Below are positions 25,034 through 33,439 of a stretch of 64,000 nt of DNA, piece after piece. The stretch is taken from positions 124,001 to 188,000 of the forward strand of contig CALOCQ010000003.1 of NCBI GenBank assembly GCA_942491885.1. The letters are read 5' to 3'. Both the position numbers and the translations under genes were made by a program. The first letter of the stretch is position 1. Each line of letters opens with the position of its first letter. The DNA is from CALBPI01 sp942491885. Its GTDB lineage: Bacteria > Pseudomonadota > Gammaproteobacteria > Steroidobacterales > Woeseiaceae. The notes under the pieces are model-generated. The model made no database searches, had not been told where the DNA came from, and saw nothing but the letters and a program-made list of their open reading frames with translations.

Positions 25034-27388
25034 ATGATGAGTAGCGAGCGCGGATTTCTTGGTGAACTGATGCACCGTCGTGTGCCCCAGTATCTCGGCG
25101 TCTATATTGCCGCTGTCTGGCTGGGCATTGAGATCGGCGACTGGCTGAGTGACCAGTTCGCGCTGCCCGCGCGCCTGACCGCCTATATTTTCGTATTTAT
25201 GGCCGTCCTGCTGCCCTCCGTGGCCGTATTTGCCTGGAACCATGGCGCGCCCGGCAAAGACCATTCGCCGGCTTTCGAGAAGTTTTTTGTACCACTCAAT
25301 ATCCTGCTGGCTGCTTCGGCGTTGCTGGTCGTGCCACCGGCAACGCCGCAGCCGTCTGCGGCTGTTGCCGCCGCCGCTGCGCCACCACCGGTCGTGGCGC
25401 AGCTGGGCAACTCGCAGCGTATGCTCGCCTATTTCTGGCAGAACGAAACCGCCGATGCGCCGGACTGGATCGCCTACGGTGTTCCGTTCCTGCTTGGCGA
25501 AGACATGGACCGGGCGAGCCCCGGTTTTCTGGTGACAACGCCGTTCACCGATCAGGGCGTGATAGAGGCTATGCGCCGCGCCGGTTTCGAGCGCGCGGTG
25601 AACGTGCCGCAATCGCTGCAGCTGAAGTTTGCCAAAGAGCGCCAATACAACTATTACCTGGCGGGCGCGATTGCCGATGCGGACGACGGCAGCGGCCTGT
25701 TGATGAATTACGTGTTACACGATGGTGGCACCGGGGCAACGGTTCTGTCCGGCAGTGAGCCCTTCACCGACGACTCGCTACTCACTGCGATCGATCGGAT
25801 TTCTGTCGCATTGCAGGCAGAGCTGGCGGCGTCGTTTGACACCCCGCCAGAGATCGCCGACTTACCGATGGCGGAATCGATGAGCGCGCAAACCGACGCA
25901 TTGCGTTTCTATATTGAGGCGCGTATTGCCGACGATATCGATCGAGATACAAACCTGATGGTCGAATTGCTAACGGCGGCGGTCGCGGCGGATCCGCAGT
26001 TTGCCGAGGCGCACGCGTTGTTAGGGATCTCGCAATACCTTCAGGGGCAGAGCGATGTGGCGCAGGTTTCGTTGCAGAAGGCGCTTGATTTCGACTACCG
26101 GTTGTCGCGCGAATCGGTGTTCAACGTGCGTATAAACCGTGAAATGATCGCCGGTGATGCGGTCGCGGCGGCTGATATCGCGCGTGTCTGGACGCAGATA
26201 GAGCCCGACAACGCGAGTGCGTTCAGGTCGGTGGCCAGACTGAACCAGATCGCTAACCTGGATCTGGATGTCGCACAGGACGCACTCAAGGCCGTGCGCG
26301 TGATCAATCCAACTGCGCTCGATACGCTACGAGAAGCCGCCAGCATCGAACAGCAACGCGGCGATCTCGAGGCGGCTGAGCGCTATTTGCGTGAATTCCT
26401 CGCTGCCAGGCCGGACAGCGTCGGCGCTGCAACGTCGCTCGCTGAAATCAGCGCCGCGCGCGGCAATCTGGAAGCGGCCATGGAGGCTTATCAGCAGGCC
26501 AGTTACATCGACAGCAAAGCGTTGGGGCCGGAACTTGGACGTATCAATATTATGATGCGCCTCGGGGATTTCGCGAGTGCCGAGGATCGTCTGAGCGCTC
26601 TGGAGTCACGTGACTGGACGGACCAGCAGCGACTGCAGTTGATGAACGCGAAGGTCAGTCTGTTTAGTGTGATAGGCCAGTACGAGAATGCAATCGCAGC
26701 GCTGGATCAGTATGAAGAAATAGCGCGTCGCGTGTTGCCGCCGTTGCTCTACAACGTGCAGTTCGCATCGACACGCGCAACGTTTGTCGCATTTGTGTCG
26801 TCGGACGCAAGCCCTGCGATCAGTGGCATCGATGCATTGCGTGCGCAATTGCAACCGCCTTGGGTGGACTTCATGTATTGGTTTGACCTGACCGCCTACA
26901 GTCTGCATGGCGATGCGCAAGCGTATGCGCAGGCGCTGGAGAAAGCGCGGATTTTCATGGAAAGCCAAAACAATGCGAACCTCGACATGATGCTGGCGTC
27001 GGCGGATGCGCAGCTCAATATTTATGCGGGCGATCCCGAGGCGGCGATCGAAGATATCGACAGGGCGTTGTTGGCGACTGAGTCGTCGGTATTGAATGTG
27101 CTCGCGGCCAGTGAGGTGTTCGGTATCCGGGTGAATATGTATGACCTGATGCGTCAGGCGGGGCAGCCGCAGCGGGCCATCGAGGGCTTGTTGGAGGTCG
27201 TTGAGATGTACCCGGGTCTGGCGGTAGCCCACCTGCGTCTGGCGCAGGCCTACTTCGATGCGGGTGATGTGTCGGACGCGAGTGATGCGCTCAGCGTTGC
27301 GACCGACATCTGGCGCGATGCGGATCCGGAATTCGTCTGGCTCAAAGAAGCGCTTGATCTGCGCAAGGCGATCAATCAGCGCGTCTGA
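25034..27388 (+). CDS. Membrane-anchored TPR protein, diverged TolB-N/FlgO-like domain
   Basis: About 784 residues. Residues 1-100 hold three membrane helices in a module beginning GFLGELMHRRVPQYLGVYI. An Ala/Pro-rich linker (about 105-125) and a soluble domain (about 130-270; LAYFWQNETADAPDWIAYG) follow, and residues 300-780 are TPR repeats such as AEAHALLGISQYLQGQ and GDLEAAERYLREFLAARP. The same plan occurs in the gene at 59170, so the two are paralogues. Such proteins are common in gammaproteobacteria with few sensor domains, and their role is not settled. AGGA precedes two adjacent ATGs (25034, 25037). The gene is divergent from the Cpx-like regulator. Confidence 0.75.
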   Translation: MMSSERGFLGELMHRRVPQYLGVYIAAVWLGIEIGDWLSDQFALPARLTAYIFVFMAVLLPSVAVFAWNHGAPGKDHSPAFEKFFVPLNILLAASALLVVPPATPQPSAAVAAAAAPPPVVAQLGNSQRMLAYFWQNETADAPDWIAYGVPFLLGEDMDRASPGFLVTTPFTDQGVIEAMRRAGFERAVNVPQSLQLKFAKERQYNYYLAGAIADADDGSGLLMNYVLHDGGTGATVLSGSEPFTDDSLLTAIDRISVALQAELAASFDTPPEIADLPMAESMSAQTDALRFYIEARIADDIDRDTNLMVELLTAAVAADPQFAEAHALLGISQYLQGQSDVAQVSLQKALDFDYRLSRESVFNVRINREMIAGDAVAAADIARVWTQIEPDNASAFRSVARLNQIANLDLDVAQDALKAVRVINPTALDTLREAASIEQQRGDLEAAERYLREFLAARPDSVGAATSLAEISAARGNLEAAMEAYQQASYIDSKALGPELGRINIMMRLGDFASAEDRLSALESRDWTDQQRLQLMNAKVSLFSVIGQYENAIAALDQYEEIARRVLPPLLYNVQFASTRATFVAFVSSDASPAISGIDALRAQLQPPWVDFMYWFDLTAYSLHGDAQAYAQALEKARIFMESQNNANLDMMLASADAQLNIYAGDPEAAIEDIDRALLATESSVLNVLAASEVFGIRVNMYDLMRQAGQPQRAIEGLLEVVEMYPGLAVAHLRLAQAYFDAGDVSDASDALSVATDIWRDADPEFVWLKEALDLRKAINQRV

Positions 27389-27404
27389 AATCAGCCTTTG
27401 GAAT

Positions 27405-29189
27405 TTAGCCCTTGATGCCAGTTTGCACGCGCCAAAGATGCGCGTAGGTTGCGTCTTTTGCAACCAGCTCGGCGTGAGTGCCCGACTCTGTGATTCGCCC
27501 GCTGTCGAGCACATGAATCTGATCCGCATCGACAATGGTCGATAACCGATGCGCAATCACAATCGTTGTGCGGTGCTTCGCTATGCGCGCCAGCGAGCGT
27601 TGGATCGCCGCCTCGGTTTCATTGTCGACGGCAGAGGTCGCCTCGTCGAGAATCAGCACCGGCGGGTCCTTTAGCAGCGCACGGGCAATGGACAGGCGTT
27701 GTCGCTGGCCGCCGGACAGCTTCTGGCCCTGCTCGCCGACGATCGTGTCGAGGCCTTCCGGCATCTGGTTGATAAATTCTGTTGCCTCGGCCGCGTCCGC
27801 CGCGGCCATGACTTCTTCGTCGCTGGCGTCGTTGCGACCGTAAGCAATGTTCTCGCGCACGCTGCCGTGGAACAGGAACACGTCCTGGCTCACCAGACCG
27901 ACATGCCGGCGCAGGCTGCTCAGCGTCAGGTTGTTGATCGGCTGACCGTCAAAGCGAATCGTGCCTTGCTGCGGCGCGTAGAAGCGCAGCAGTAATTTGA
28001 TGATGGTGCTCTTGCCGGAGCCGGTTTGCCCGACCAGCGCAATCGTCTGGCCGGGTGCGATGTCGAGGTTGATGTCGTGCAGCACCTGTACATCTTCGCG
28101 GTAGGCGAAATTGACGTGGTCAAAACGAATCGCGCCACGTGCATCGGCAAGGTCGACGGCGTCATGCTCGTCGCGAATGGTGACCGGCACCTCGATCAGG
28201 TCGAGGATCCGGCGCGTTGATGCCATGGCGCGCTCGTAGAGATCCACGGTATTCGCGAGGTCAGTGAGTGGCCACAGAAGACGCTGTGTCAGGAATACCA
28301 GTACACCATAGGCGCCGACATTCAGCGTGCCGTTGAGTACCTTGTAGCCGCCGAGCAAGAAGGTTGCGACAAAGCCGGCGAGGATCGCCATGCGAATGAT
28401 CGGAATAAACGCCGAACTGATAGCGATGGCGCGTCGATTGGCCGCCACATATTCGCGGCTTTGTTCGCTGACGCGCTCGACCTCTTCGGCCTCGGTGGCG
28501 AAGCTTTTGATCGTCATGATCGCGCCGAGGTTGGCCGATAGCCGGTTCGCCAGTTGCCCCACCCGTTCGCGCACGCCCGCATACAGCGGCTGTGCGCGGC
28601 GCTGGAAATAGAATGCGCCGACGACAATAACCGGGATTGGCGTAAACGCAATGAGTGCGATCGACGGTGATACCGCAAAGAATACGCCGCCAACCGCGAG
28701 CAGCGTGGTCGCCACCTGAATCAGGTTATTGGCGCCGTTGTCGAGGAAGCGCTCCAGCTGGTTAACGTCGTCGTTGATGATGGCGACAACGCTGCCGGCG
28801 CGCATATTCTCAAACCATGCGAGGTCGAGTTGCTGCACGTGCTGGTAGGCGTCGACGCGCATCTTGTGTTGCAGATCCTGGGCCAGATTGCGCCACAGGA
28901 TCAGCAGCAGGTATTCGAAGATCGACTCGCCGACCCAGATCGCCAGGGTCAGCAATGCCAGCAAGACCATCTGATGTTTCGGGTCGGTGATGCCGAGTGC
29001 CGCGACAAACGAGTCCTGCTGTCGAACCACAACGTCGATGGCGATACCGATGAGGATTTCCGGCATGACATCGAAGATTTTGTTCATCACCGAACAGAAG
29101 CTCGCCATCATGACCCGCGGTCGAAAGCCACGGGCATAGCGCAGAAGCCGGCTCAGGGCATTGAATGAGTTGGTACTTGCGGCAGTCAT
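27405..29189 (-). CDS. ABC exporter half-transporter (MsbA-like permease-ATPase fusion)
   Basis: About 594 residues. The N-terminal half is a six-helix type I exporter domain; the C-terminal half is a complete ATPase with Walker A GQTGSGKST, Q-loop LVSQDVFLF, signature LSGGQRQR, Walker B VLILDEATS and the H-loop IVIAHRLST. It should work as a homodimer exporting a hydrophobic substrate such as a lipid or drug. No dedicated partner or substrate gene sits next to it. It is convergent with the TPR gene (16 bases between stops) and divergent from the CoxS-like gene. Confidence 0.93.
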   Translation of the reverse strand: MTAASTNSFNALSRLLRYARGFRPRVMMASFCSVMNKIFDVMPEILIGIAIDVVVRQQDSFVAALGITDPKHQMVLLALLTLAIWVGESIFEYLLLILWRNLAQDLQHKMRVDAYQHVQQLDLAWFENMRAGSVVAIINDDVNQLERFLDNGANNLIQVATTLLAVGGVFFAVSPSIALIAFTPIPVIVVGAFYFQRRAQPLYAGVRERVGQLANRLSANLGAIMTIKSFATEAEEVERVSEQSREYVAANRRAIAISSAFIPIIRMAILAGFVATFLLGGYKVLNGTLNVGAYGVLVFLTQRLLWPLTDLANTVDLYERAMASTRRILDLIEVPVTIRDEHDAVDLADARGAIRFDHVNFAYREDVQVLHDINLDIAPGQTIALVGQTGSGKSTIIKLLLRFYAPQQGTIRFDGQPINNLTLSSLRRHVGLVSQDVFLFHGSVRENIAYGRNDASDEEVMAAADAAEATEFINQMPEGLDTIVGEQGQKLSGGQRQRLSIARALLKDPPVLILDEATSAVDNETEAAIQRSLARIAKHRTTIVIAHRLSTIVDADQIHVLDSGRITESGTHAELVAKDATYAHLWRVQTGIKG

Positions 29190-29250
29190 CGGCGCAGTGT
29201 AGCAGCGATGCGCGTCAGGTTGCGCCTGGGTCTGTGAGTGCGGTGCAGGC

Positions 29251-29256
29251 TATACT
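29251..29256 (+). promoter_or_regulatory. Possible -10 element TATACT before the CoxS-like gene
   Basis: TATACT followed by G lies 36 bases before the ATG at 29293 in the divergent spacer. A matching -35 is not obvious. The same hexamer occurs before other plus-strand genes in the window. Confidence 0.3.
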
Positions 29257-29292
29257 GTGCGTTGATACTTGCGAGCAGTTGGCGGCGTAGCG

Positions 29293-29769
29293 ATGGGTAC
29301 AGTCGAGGTCACAATTCACGTTAACGGCACGGCGCACACGGCGAGCGTCGAGCCGCGCCTGTTGCTGGTCGATTTTCTGCGCGAAACGCTAGGGCTGACC
29401 GGGACGCACGTCGGTTGTGACACCTGCCAGTGCGGCGCGTGTACCGTCCATGTCGATGGTCTGTCGGTGAAAAGTTGCGGTATGCTGGCGGTGCAGGCGG
29501 ACGGCGCGAAGGTCACGACGATCGAGGGTCTGGCCGATGGCGACACGTTGCATCCGATGCAGGCCGCATTCCGCGAATACCATGGCTTGCAGTGCGGCTT
29601 CTGTACGCCGGGCATGATCATGAGCGCGGTTGACCTGGTGGCGCAGAATCCAAAGCCGAGCGAAACAGAGATTCGCGTCTGGCTTGGTGGCAACTTGTGT
29701 CGTTGCACGGGTTACCAGAATATCGTCAACGCGGTCGATGCGGCCGCCAAATCGATACGCGGAGACTGA
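29293..29769 (+). CDS. CoxS-like [2Fe-2S] subunit of a molybdenum hydroxylase
   Basis: About 158 residues. The N-terminal plant-type ferredoxin cluster is formed by the cysteines of HVGCDTCQCGACTVHVDG, with the fourth cysteine in KSCGML. The C-terminal helical domain binds a second cluster through LQCGFCTPGMIM and NLCRCTGY. This is the small subunit of the xanthine oxidase/CO dehydrogenase (form II-like) family and passes electrons between the molybdenum and FAD subunits. The start is the ATG at 29293. The FAD subunit gene begins three bases after its stop. No large molybdopterin subunit gene is in the window. Confidence 0.92.
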   Translation: MGTVEVTIHVNGTAHTASVEPRLLLVDFLRETLGLTGTHVGCDTCQCGACTVHVDGLSVKSCGMLAVQADGAKVTTIEGLADGDTLHPMQAAFREYHGLQCGFCTPGMIMSAVDLVAQNPKPSETEIRVWLGGNLCRCTGYQNIVNAVDAAAKSIRGD

Positions 29770-29771
29770 CG

Positions 29772-30578
29772 ATGCATGCCTTTAACTACCACGTAGCCGC
29801 GAGTCTGGATGACGCATCGGCGCGTGTTGCGTCCGATGACAAGGCGAAGTTCCTTGCCGGCGGCATGTCGCTGATTCCGACAATGAAGCAACGGCTGGCG
29901 GCCCCTTCCGAACTGGTTGACCTGAGTGCTTTGCACGAGCTGTCCGGTATTTGCCGCGACGGCGACCGGCTCATTATCGGTGCCATGACGACACATTCGG
30001 CGGTTGCCGGCAGTGCGGTTGTTCGCGACCTGATGCCCGGGCTGGCGGAGCTTGCGGAGGGCATCGGTCATCCGCAGATTCGCCATCGCGGTACGCTTGG
30101 CGGCGCGATCGCGAACAACGATCCGGCGGCCGATTACACCGCCGCGGTGCTCGCACTGGGCGCGACGATCCGCACCAATCGGCGTGAGATCGCAGCCGAT
30201 GCGTTCTTCACGGCGAAATTCCGCACGGCGTTGCAGCCCGATGAAATTATTGTCGCGGTGGCGTTCCCGATCACCGTTGCGGCTGCCTACCGTAAATTCC
30301 CGACGCCGGCATCGCGCTATGCGATGGCGGGCGTGTTCGTCGCCCGGTTTGGCGGGGAGGTGCGCGTCGCGGTCACCGGTGCTGCGTCGCTGGTGTACCG
30401 CGAGCCGTTAATGGAGCGGGCGCTCGAGGCTCGCTTTGATCCGGCTGCGGTCGAACATCTGGACCTCGATGTGTCGGGCTTCATCGAGGATATCCATGGT
30501 AGCGCCGGGTATCGCGAGCAGCTGGTGCGCGTCATGGCCGCGCGTACTGTCGCCGCGGTCGTATCGCGAACGCCGTAA
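29772..30578 (+). CDS. CoxM-like FAD subunit of a molybdenum hydroxylase
   Basis: About 268 residues. The FAD-binding motifs FLAGGMSLIPTMKQR and GHPQIRHRGTLGGAIANNDPAADY are intact and match CoxM-type medium subunits. Downstream are FFTAKFRTALQPDEIIVAV and VTGAASLVYREPLMERAL. In complete enzymes this subunit hands electrons to quinone or NAD. It is placed three bases after the CoxS-like gene, surely cotranscribed. After it comes a branched-chain aminotransferase, not the expected CoxL gene. Substrate cannot be inferred without the catalytic subunit. Confidence 0.9.
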   Translation: MHAFNYHVAASLDDASARVASDDKAKFLAGGMSLIPTMKQRLAAPSELVDLSALHELSGICRDGDRLIIGAMTTHSAVAGSAVVRDLMPGLAELAEGIGHPQIRHRGTLGGAIANNDPAADYTAAVLALGATIRTNRREIAADAFFTAKFRTALQPDEIIVAVAFPITVAAAYRKFPTPASRYAMAGVFVARFGGEVRVAVTGAASLVYREPLMERALEARFDPAAVEHLDLDVSGFIEDIHGSAGYREQLVRVMAARTVAAVVSRTP

Positions 30579-30666
30579 AGCGGTCTGCGCCCTTGAGCGG
30601 TGCAGCCGCGACGGTTATCCTGATCGCCCTTTTAAACGACGCTGCGCGCGCAGCGGTGTGACCTTC

Positions 30667-31656
30667 ATGACGGCTTTTGGTACTCAGTTTTGCGATCAGT
30701 TTACGATCGCCAGTTTCAAGGACGGGGCGTGGGGCCCGGGCGAGCTCAAACCGCTTGCTCCAATACCCATGCATCCGGCGGCGCATGTTTTTCACTACGC
30801 CAGCACTTGCTTTGAGGGTTTCAAAGCGTATCGCTGGGCCGACGGCTCGGTGCATATATTTCGTCTTAAGGACCACGTCGCGCGGATGCAAAAAAGCGCG
30901 GCGTCGCTGCACTTGCCGATACCGGATGCCGATCTGCTCCGCGGCATGGTGATCGATATCGTCAGCGCGAATCGCGATGCTGTTCCGGCGTTTCCGGGTG
31001 CATTGTATTTGCGGCCCACGCTGATCGGCACGCTGCCCAATATCGGCGCAGCCGCGTCGCCCAGCACCGAGGCCATGCTGTACGTGCTGGCGTCGCCCGT
31101 CGGCGACTATTTCGCCGGTGGCATGCGGCCGTTGAAAATTCTGATCGATGACCAGAACGCGCGCTCAACGCGCCAGCTTGGCAGCACCAAAACAGGCGGT
31201 AACTACGCGGCGGCACTCGGCCCGACGCTGGCGGCGAAAGCAAAGTATGGCGTCGACCAGGTATTGTTCTGCCCGCACGACGATGTGCAGGAAACCGGCG
31301 CCGCTAACTTCCTGTTGATTGGCGATAACAGCGTCAGGACCAAACCGCTGGACTCGTCGTTTCTGCATGGTATTACACGGGCGTCGACATTAACGCTCGC
31401 CGCGGATCTTGGCTATGACGTCATTGAAGAGCCGTTCACCGTCGCCGAGCTGCTCGAGTCCATCAAGACCACCGATGCGGCGTTGTCCGGCACCGCCGCA
31501 AGCCTCACGCCTATCGGCACGATGATTTATCAGGACAACGAATACACCGTGCATCCCGGCAGCGATTACGCCAGCACGCTGAAACTTCGTGCCGCGCTGT
31601 CGGCGGTGCACAGTGGTGAGCGCGAAGATGTCCATGGTTGGCTGACCAGCGTTTGA
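30667..31656 (+). CDS. ilvE: Branched-chain amino acid aminotransferase
   Basis: About 329 residues. The fold-type IV PLP aminotransferase pattern is clear: FEGFKAYRW near residue 50, YLRPTLIGT, and LGSTKTGGNYAAAL with the PLP lysine near 175, then VQETGAANFLLI. It transfers the amino group between glutamate and the 2-oxo acids of Leu, Ile and Val. The ATG at 30667 lies 88 bases after the CoxM-like stop. The frame is open further upstream but overlaps the CoxM gene without family features. Confidence 0.88.
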   Translation: MTAFGTQFCDQFTIASFKDGAWGPGELKPLAPIPMHPAAHVFHYASTCFEGFKAYRWADGSVHIFRLKDHVARMQKSAASLHLPIPDADLLRGMVIDIVSANRDAVPAFPGALYLRPTLIGTLPNIGAAASPSTEAMLYVLASPVGDYFAGGMRPLKILIDDQNARSTRQLGSTKTGGNYAAALGPTLAAKAKYGVDQVLFCPHDDVQETGAANFLLIGDNSVRTKPLDSSFLHGITRASTLTLAADLGYDVIEEPFTVAELLESIKTTDAALSGTAASLTPIGTMIYQDNEYTVHPGSDYASTLKLRAALSAVHSGEREDVHGWLTSV

Positions 31657-31722
31657 CGGCGCGCGAGCAAACTATCGCTGAAAATTCCCGGTTCTGATAG
31701 TCAAGCCTGAAAGACCCGGACC

Positions 31723-32352
31723 CTAATGCCGCCGATGTGTCGCGGCAACGAAGGCCGGCTCGACCCCCAGCTCGCGCAGCTGCTTCAGTGCACGCGGGCT
31801 GCCGGTTTTTCGCCATACCTCATAGATACGAAGGATGTCGTTTCCGGAATGCGGCGAGCCATCGCGGACTTCGTTGAGCGCGTCCACCACCAGCGGAAAC
31901 TTGCGCGCGAGTTCACGGTAGATCGGCGCAAACGCATTACCGCGCAGCGTGCCGCGCATTTCGTCGGATAGCGAACCGTAAGCGCTTTCGCCCATGTTGA
32001 TGTAGTAGTCAACATCGACGGCTTTCTCGGCCAGGCCATCGACGAAGAAGCCGCTGATAAACAGCGCGACGTCACCGATACGTTGCAATAACTGCGTACG
32101 TGCTTCGCTGCTGGGGGCATCCGCGGCGTCGGCCAACATCAATGCCAGCGGCCTGAGTCCGTAGGTGTCATCGCTGTGTTCGAATAGTGCCTCGGAACGC
32201 GAGTAGAGGGTCATGAGGTTAACGACGTATTGTTTTGCCTGCTGTTCGACTTGCACGCCCTGCCGGTCCAACACGTCATCAATCGATGAGCGAAAGAAAT
32301 CCCTGAGATTATGTACGTGCATAACCTGCTGTTGGCGCGACTGGTCGACCAT
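31723..32352 (-). CDS. Conserved-looking hypothetical soluble protein
   Basis: About 209 residues, mostly helical, with no signal peptide or membrane segment. Stretches such as LMTLYSRSEALFE, FISGFFVDGLAEKAVDVDYYINMGESAYGSLS, and YRELARKFPLVVDALNEV suggest a compact globular protein. I do not recognise the family. The start ATG (32350-32352) has GAGG eight bases upstream; an in-frame ATG ten codons later is possible. It is convergent with the aminotransferase gene and followed upstream by a long gene-free stretch, so it is likely a stand-alone unit. Confidence 0.6.
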   Translation of the reverse strand: MVDQSRQQQVMHVHNLRDFFRSSIDDVLDRQGVQVEQQAKQYVVNLMTLYSRSEALFEHSDDTYGLRPLALMLADAADAPSSEARTQLLQRIGDVALFISGFFVDGLAEKAVDVDYYINMGESAYGSLSDEMRGTLRGNAFAPIYRELARKFPLVVDALNEVRDGSPHSGNDILRIYEVWRKTGSPRALKQLRELGVEPAFVAATHRRH

Positions 32353-32920
32353 ATTGTTGCCCTCTGTCTGTGTTGCCTGATTACCTCTGGGTTCGCTGCG
32401 CGAACGATGAATAGCGACTGATATCAGCGACTAATTGAAAAGTGTTGGTGCAATCTATAGCACAACTTTTTGCCGCGGCGTGTGATGGCGATCAATCTTT
32501 TTCATCGCAGGTCTATGCCCATGTTGCGTGACGGCGTGAGACAAAAGCCCGGCTTGTTAGCACTGTCCTTTGGTGGCTGCCAGATGAGCGAGAACCGATG
32601 GTTGAGTTTTTCTCAGCACAGGCACAAATTTTTCTCGTTTGTTACGGCATGCCCGATTACCTATTGTGAATACGTGACAAGGGAAAGCCTTGCCACAATG
32701 CGTCGGAGGTTGTCTTGCAGCCTCACGTATTCGCAGCCTCCCCAAGGCGCCGCTTTTAAACAGCGCCGCCGCTCGCTGCGGGAGCCGGTCGGCTACGTCC
32801 CCCCGGGGTCGGCCGGCTCCACCTTTTGCGCAAAGATGAATGTTGCTGTCCCTGCACTGTCCGTGCCGCTTCGGTGACGGCGCAGAGTCGGTATACTGCA
32901 TTTTTGCCAGACTCCTTCCC
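32353..32920. other. 568-base divergent spacer without a supported gene
   Basis: Holds the promoters of the hypothetical gene (minus) and the PH-domain genes (plus). A hairpin with arms GGAGCCGG (32781-32788) and CCGGCTCC (32813-32820) lies around 32800, followed by TTTT. TATACT at 32892-32897 is a possible -10 for the PH-domain genes. Open frames on both strands here lack ribosome sites and recognisable features. Confidence 0.5.
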
Positions 32921-33439
32921 ATGTTTGCAAATCCAGAAGTTCAGGTTGACGAATTGCCGAGCGTTGCCGATGTCCGCTGGCAGTCTCTGCACCCGCGCTA
33001 TGTACGTGCGCAGCAAGTAACCCGTTTCCTGTTTGCGCTGATTCTCGTCAGTGCCTGGGTCACGATTGTCATTGTCCGCGCTGATGAAGGCCCACCGCTT
33101 GTGCCCGGGTTGGTGGCATGGTTTGTATTGACGATCGCGATGCTCATATGGCCGCTGATCGCGGTGCCGCGTTGTGGCTATGCGCTGCGCGAGCACGATC
33201 TGCTGTACCGCCAGGGGGTCATCTTTTGCAAAGTCACGGCGTTGCCGTTTAACCGCATCCAGCATGTGGAGGTATCTCACGGCCCGCTTGATCGACGTTT
33301 CGGGCTGGGTACATTGAAGGTATTCACCGCGGGCGGGTCGGGCGGCGACTTGTCGATTGAAGGGCTGCCGGCGGATAAGGCCACGCAGTTGCGTGACTTT
33401 ATTCTGGGCAAAGCCGGCGTGGCGATCGAGGGTGATTGA
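32921..33439 (+). CDS. Bacterial PH-domain membrane protein, YdbS-like
   Basis: About 172 residues. Two membrane helices (about 36-55 and 62-85) are followed by one bPH2 domain: YALREHDLLYRQGVIF, VTALPFNRIQHVEVSHGPLDRRFGLGTLKVFTAGG, ending DFILG. This matches the YdbS family, normally encoded with a larger YdbT partner as here. Their role is unknown, though a link to membrane lipids has been proposed for PH-fold proteins. The stop codon overlaps the GTG start of the next gene by eight bases. An alternative -10 region sits 24 bases upstream of the ATG. Confidence 0.88.
   Translation: MFANPEVQVDELPSVADVRWQSLHPRYVRAQQVTRFLFALILVSAWVTIVIVRADEGPPLVPGLVAWFVLTIAMLIWPLIAVPRCGYALREHDLLYRQGVIFCKVTALPFNRIQHVEVSHGPLDRRFGLGTLKVFTAGGSGGDLSIEGLPADKATQLRDFILGKAGVAIEGD

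Noticed and set aside
32470..32877. 135-codon plus-strand frame in the long spacer
   Set aside because: Basic, irregular composition, no ribosome site and no conserved pattern; overlaps an equally unsupported minus frame.
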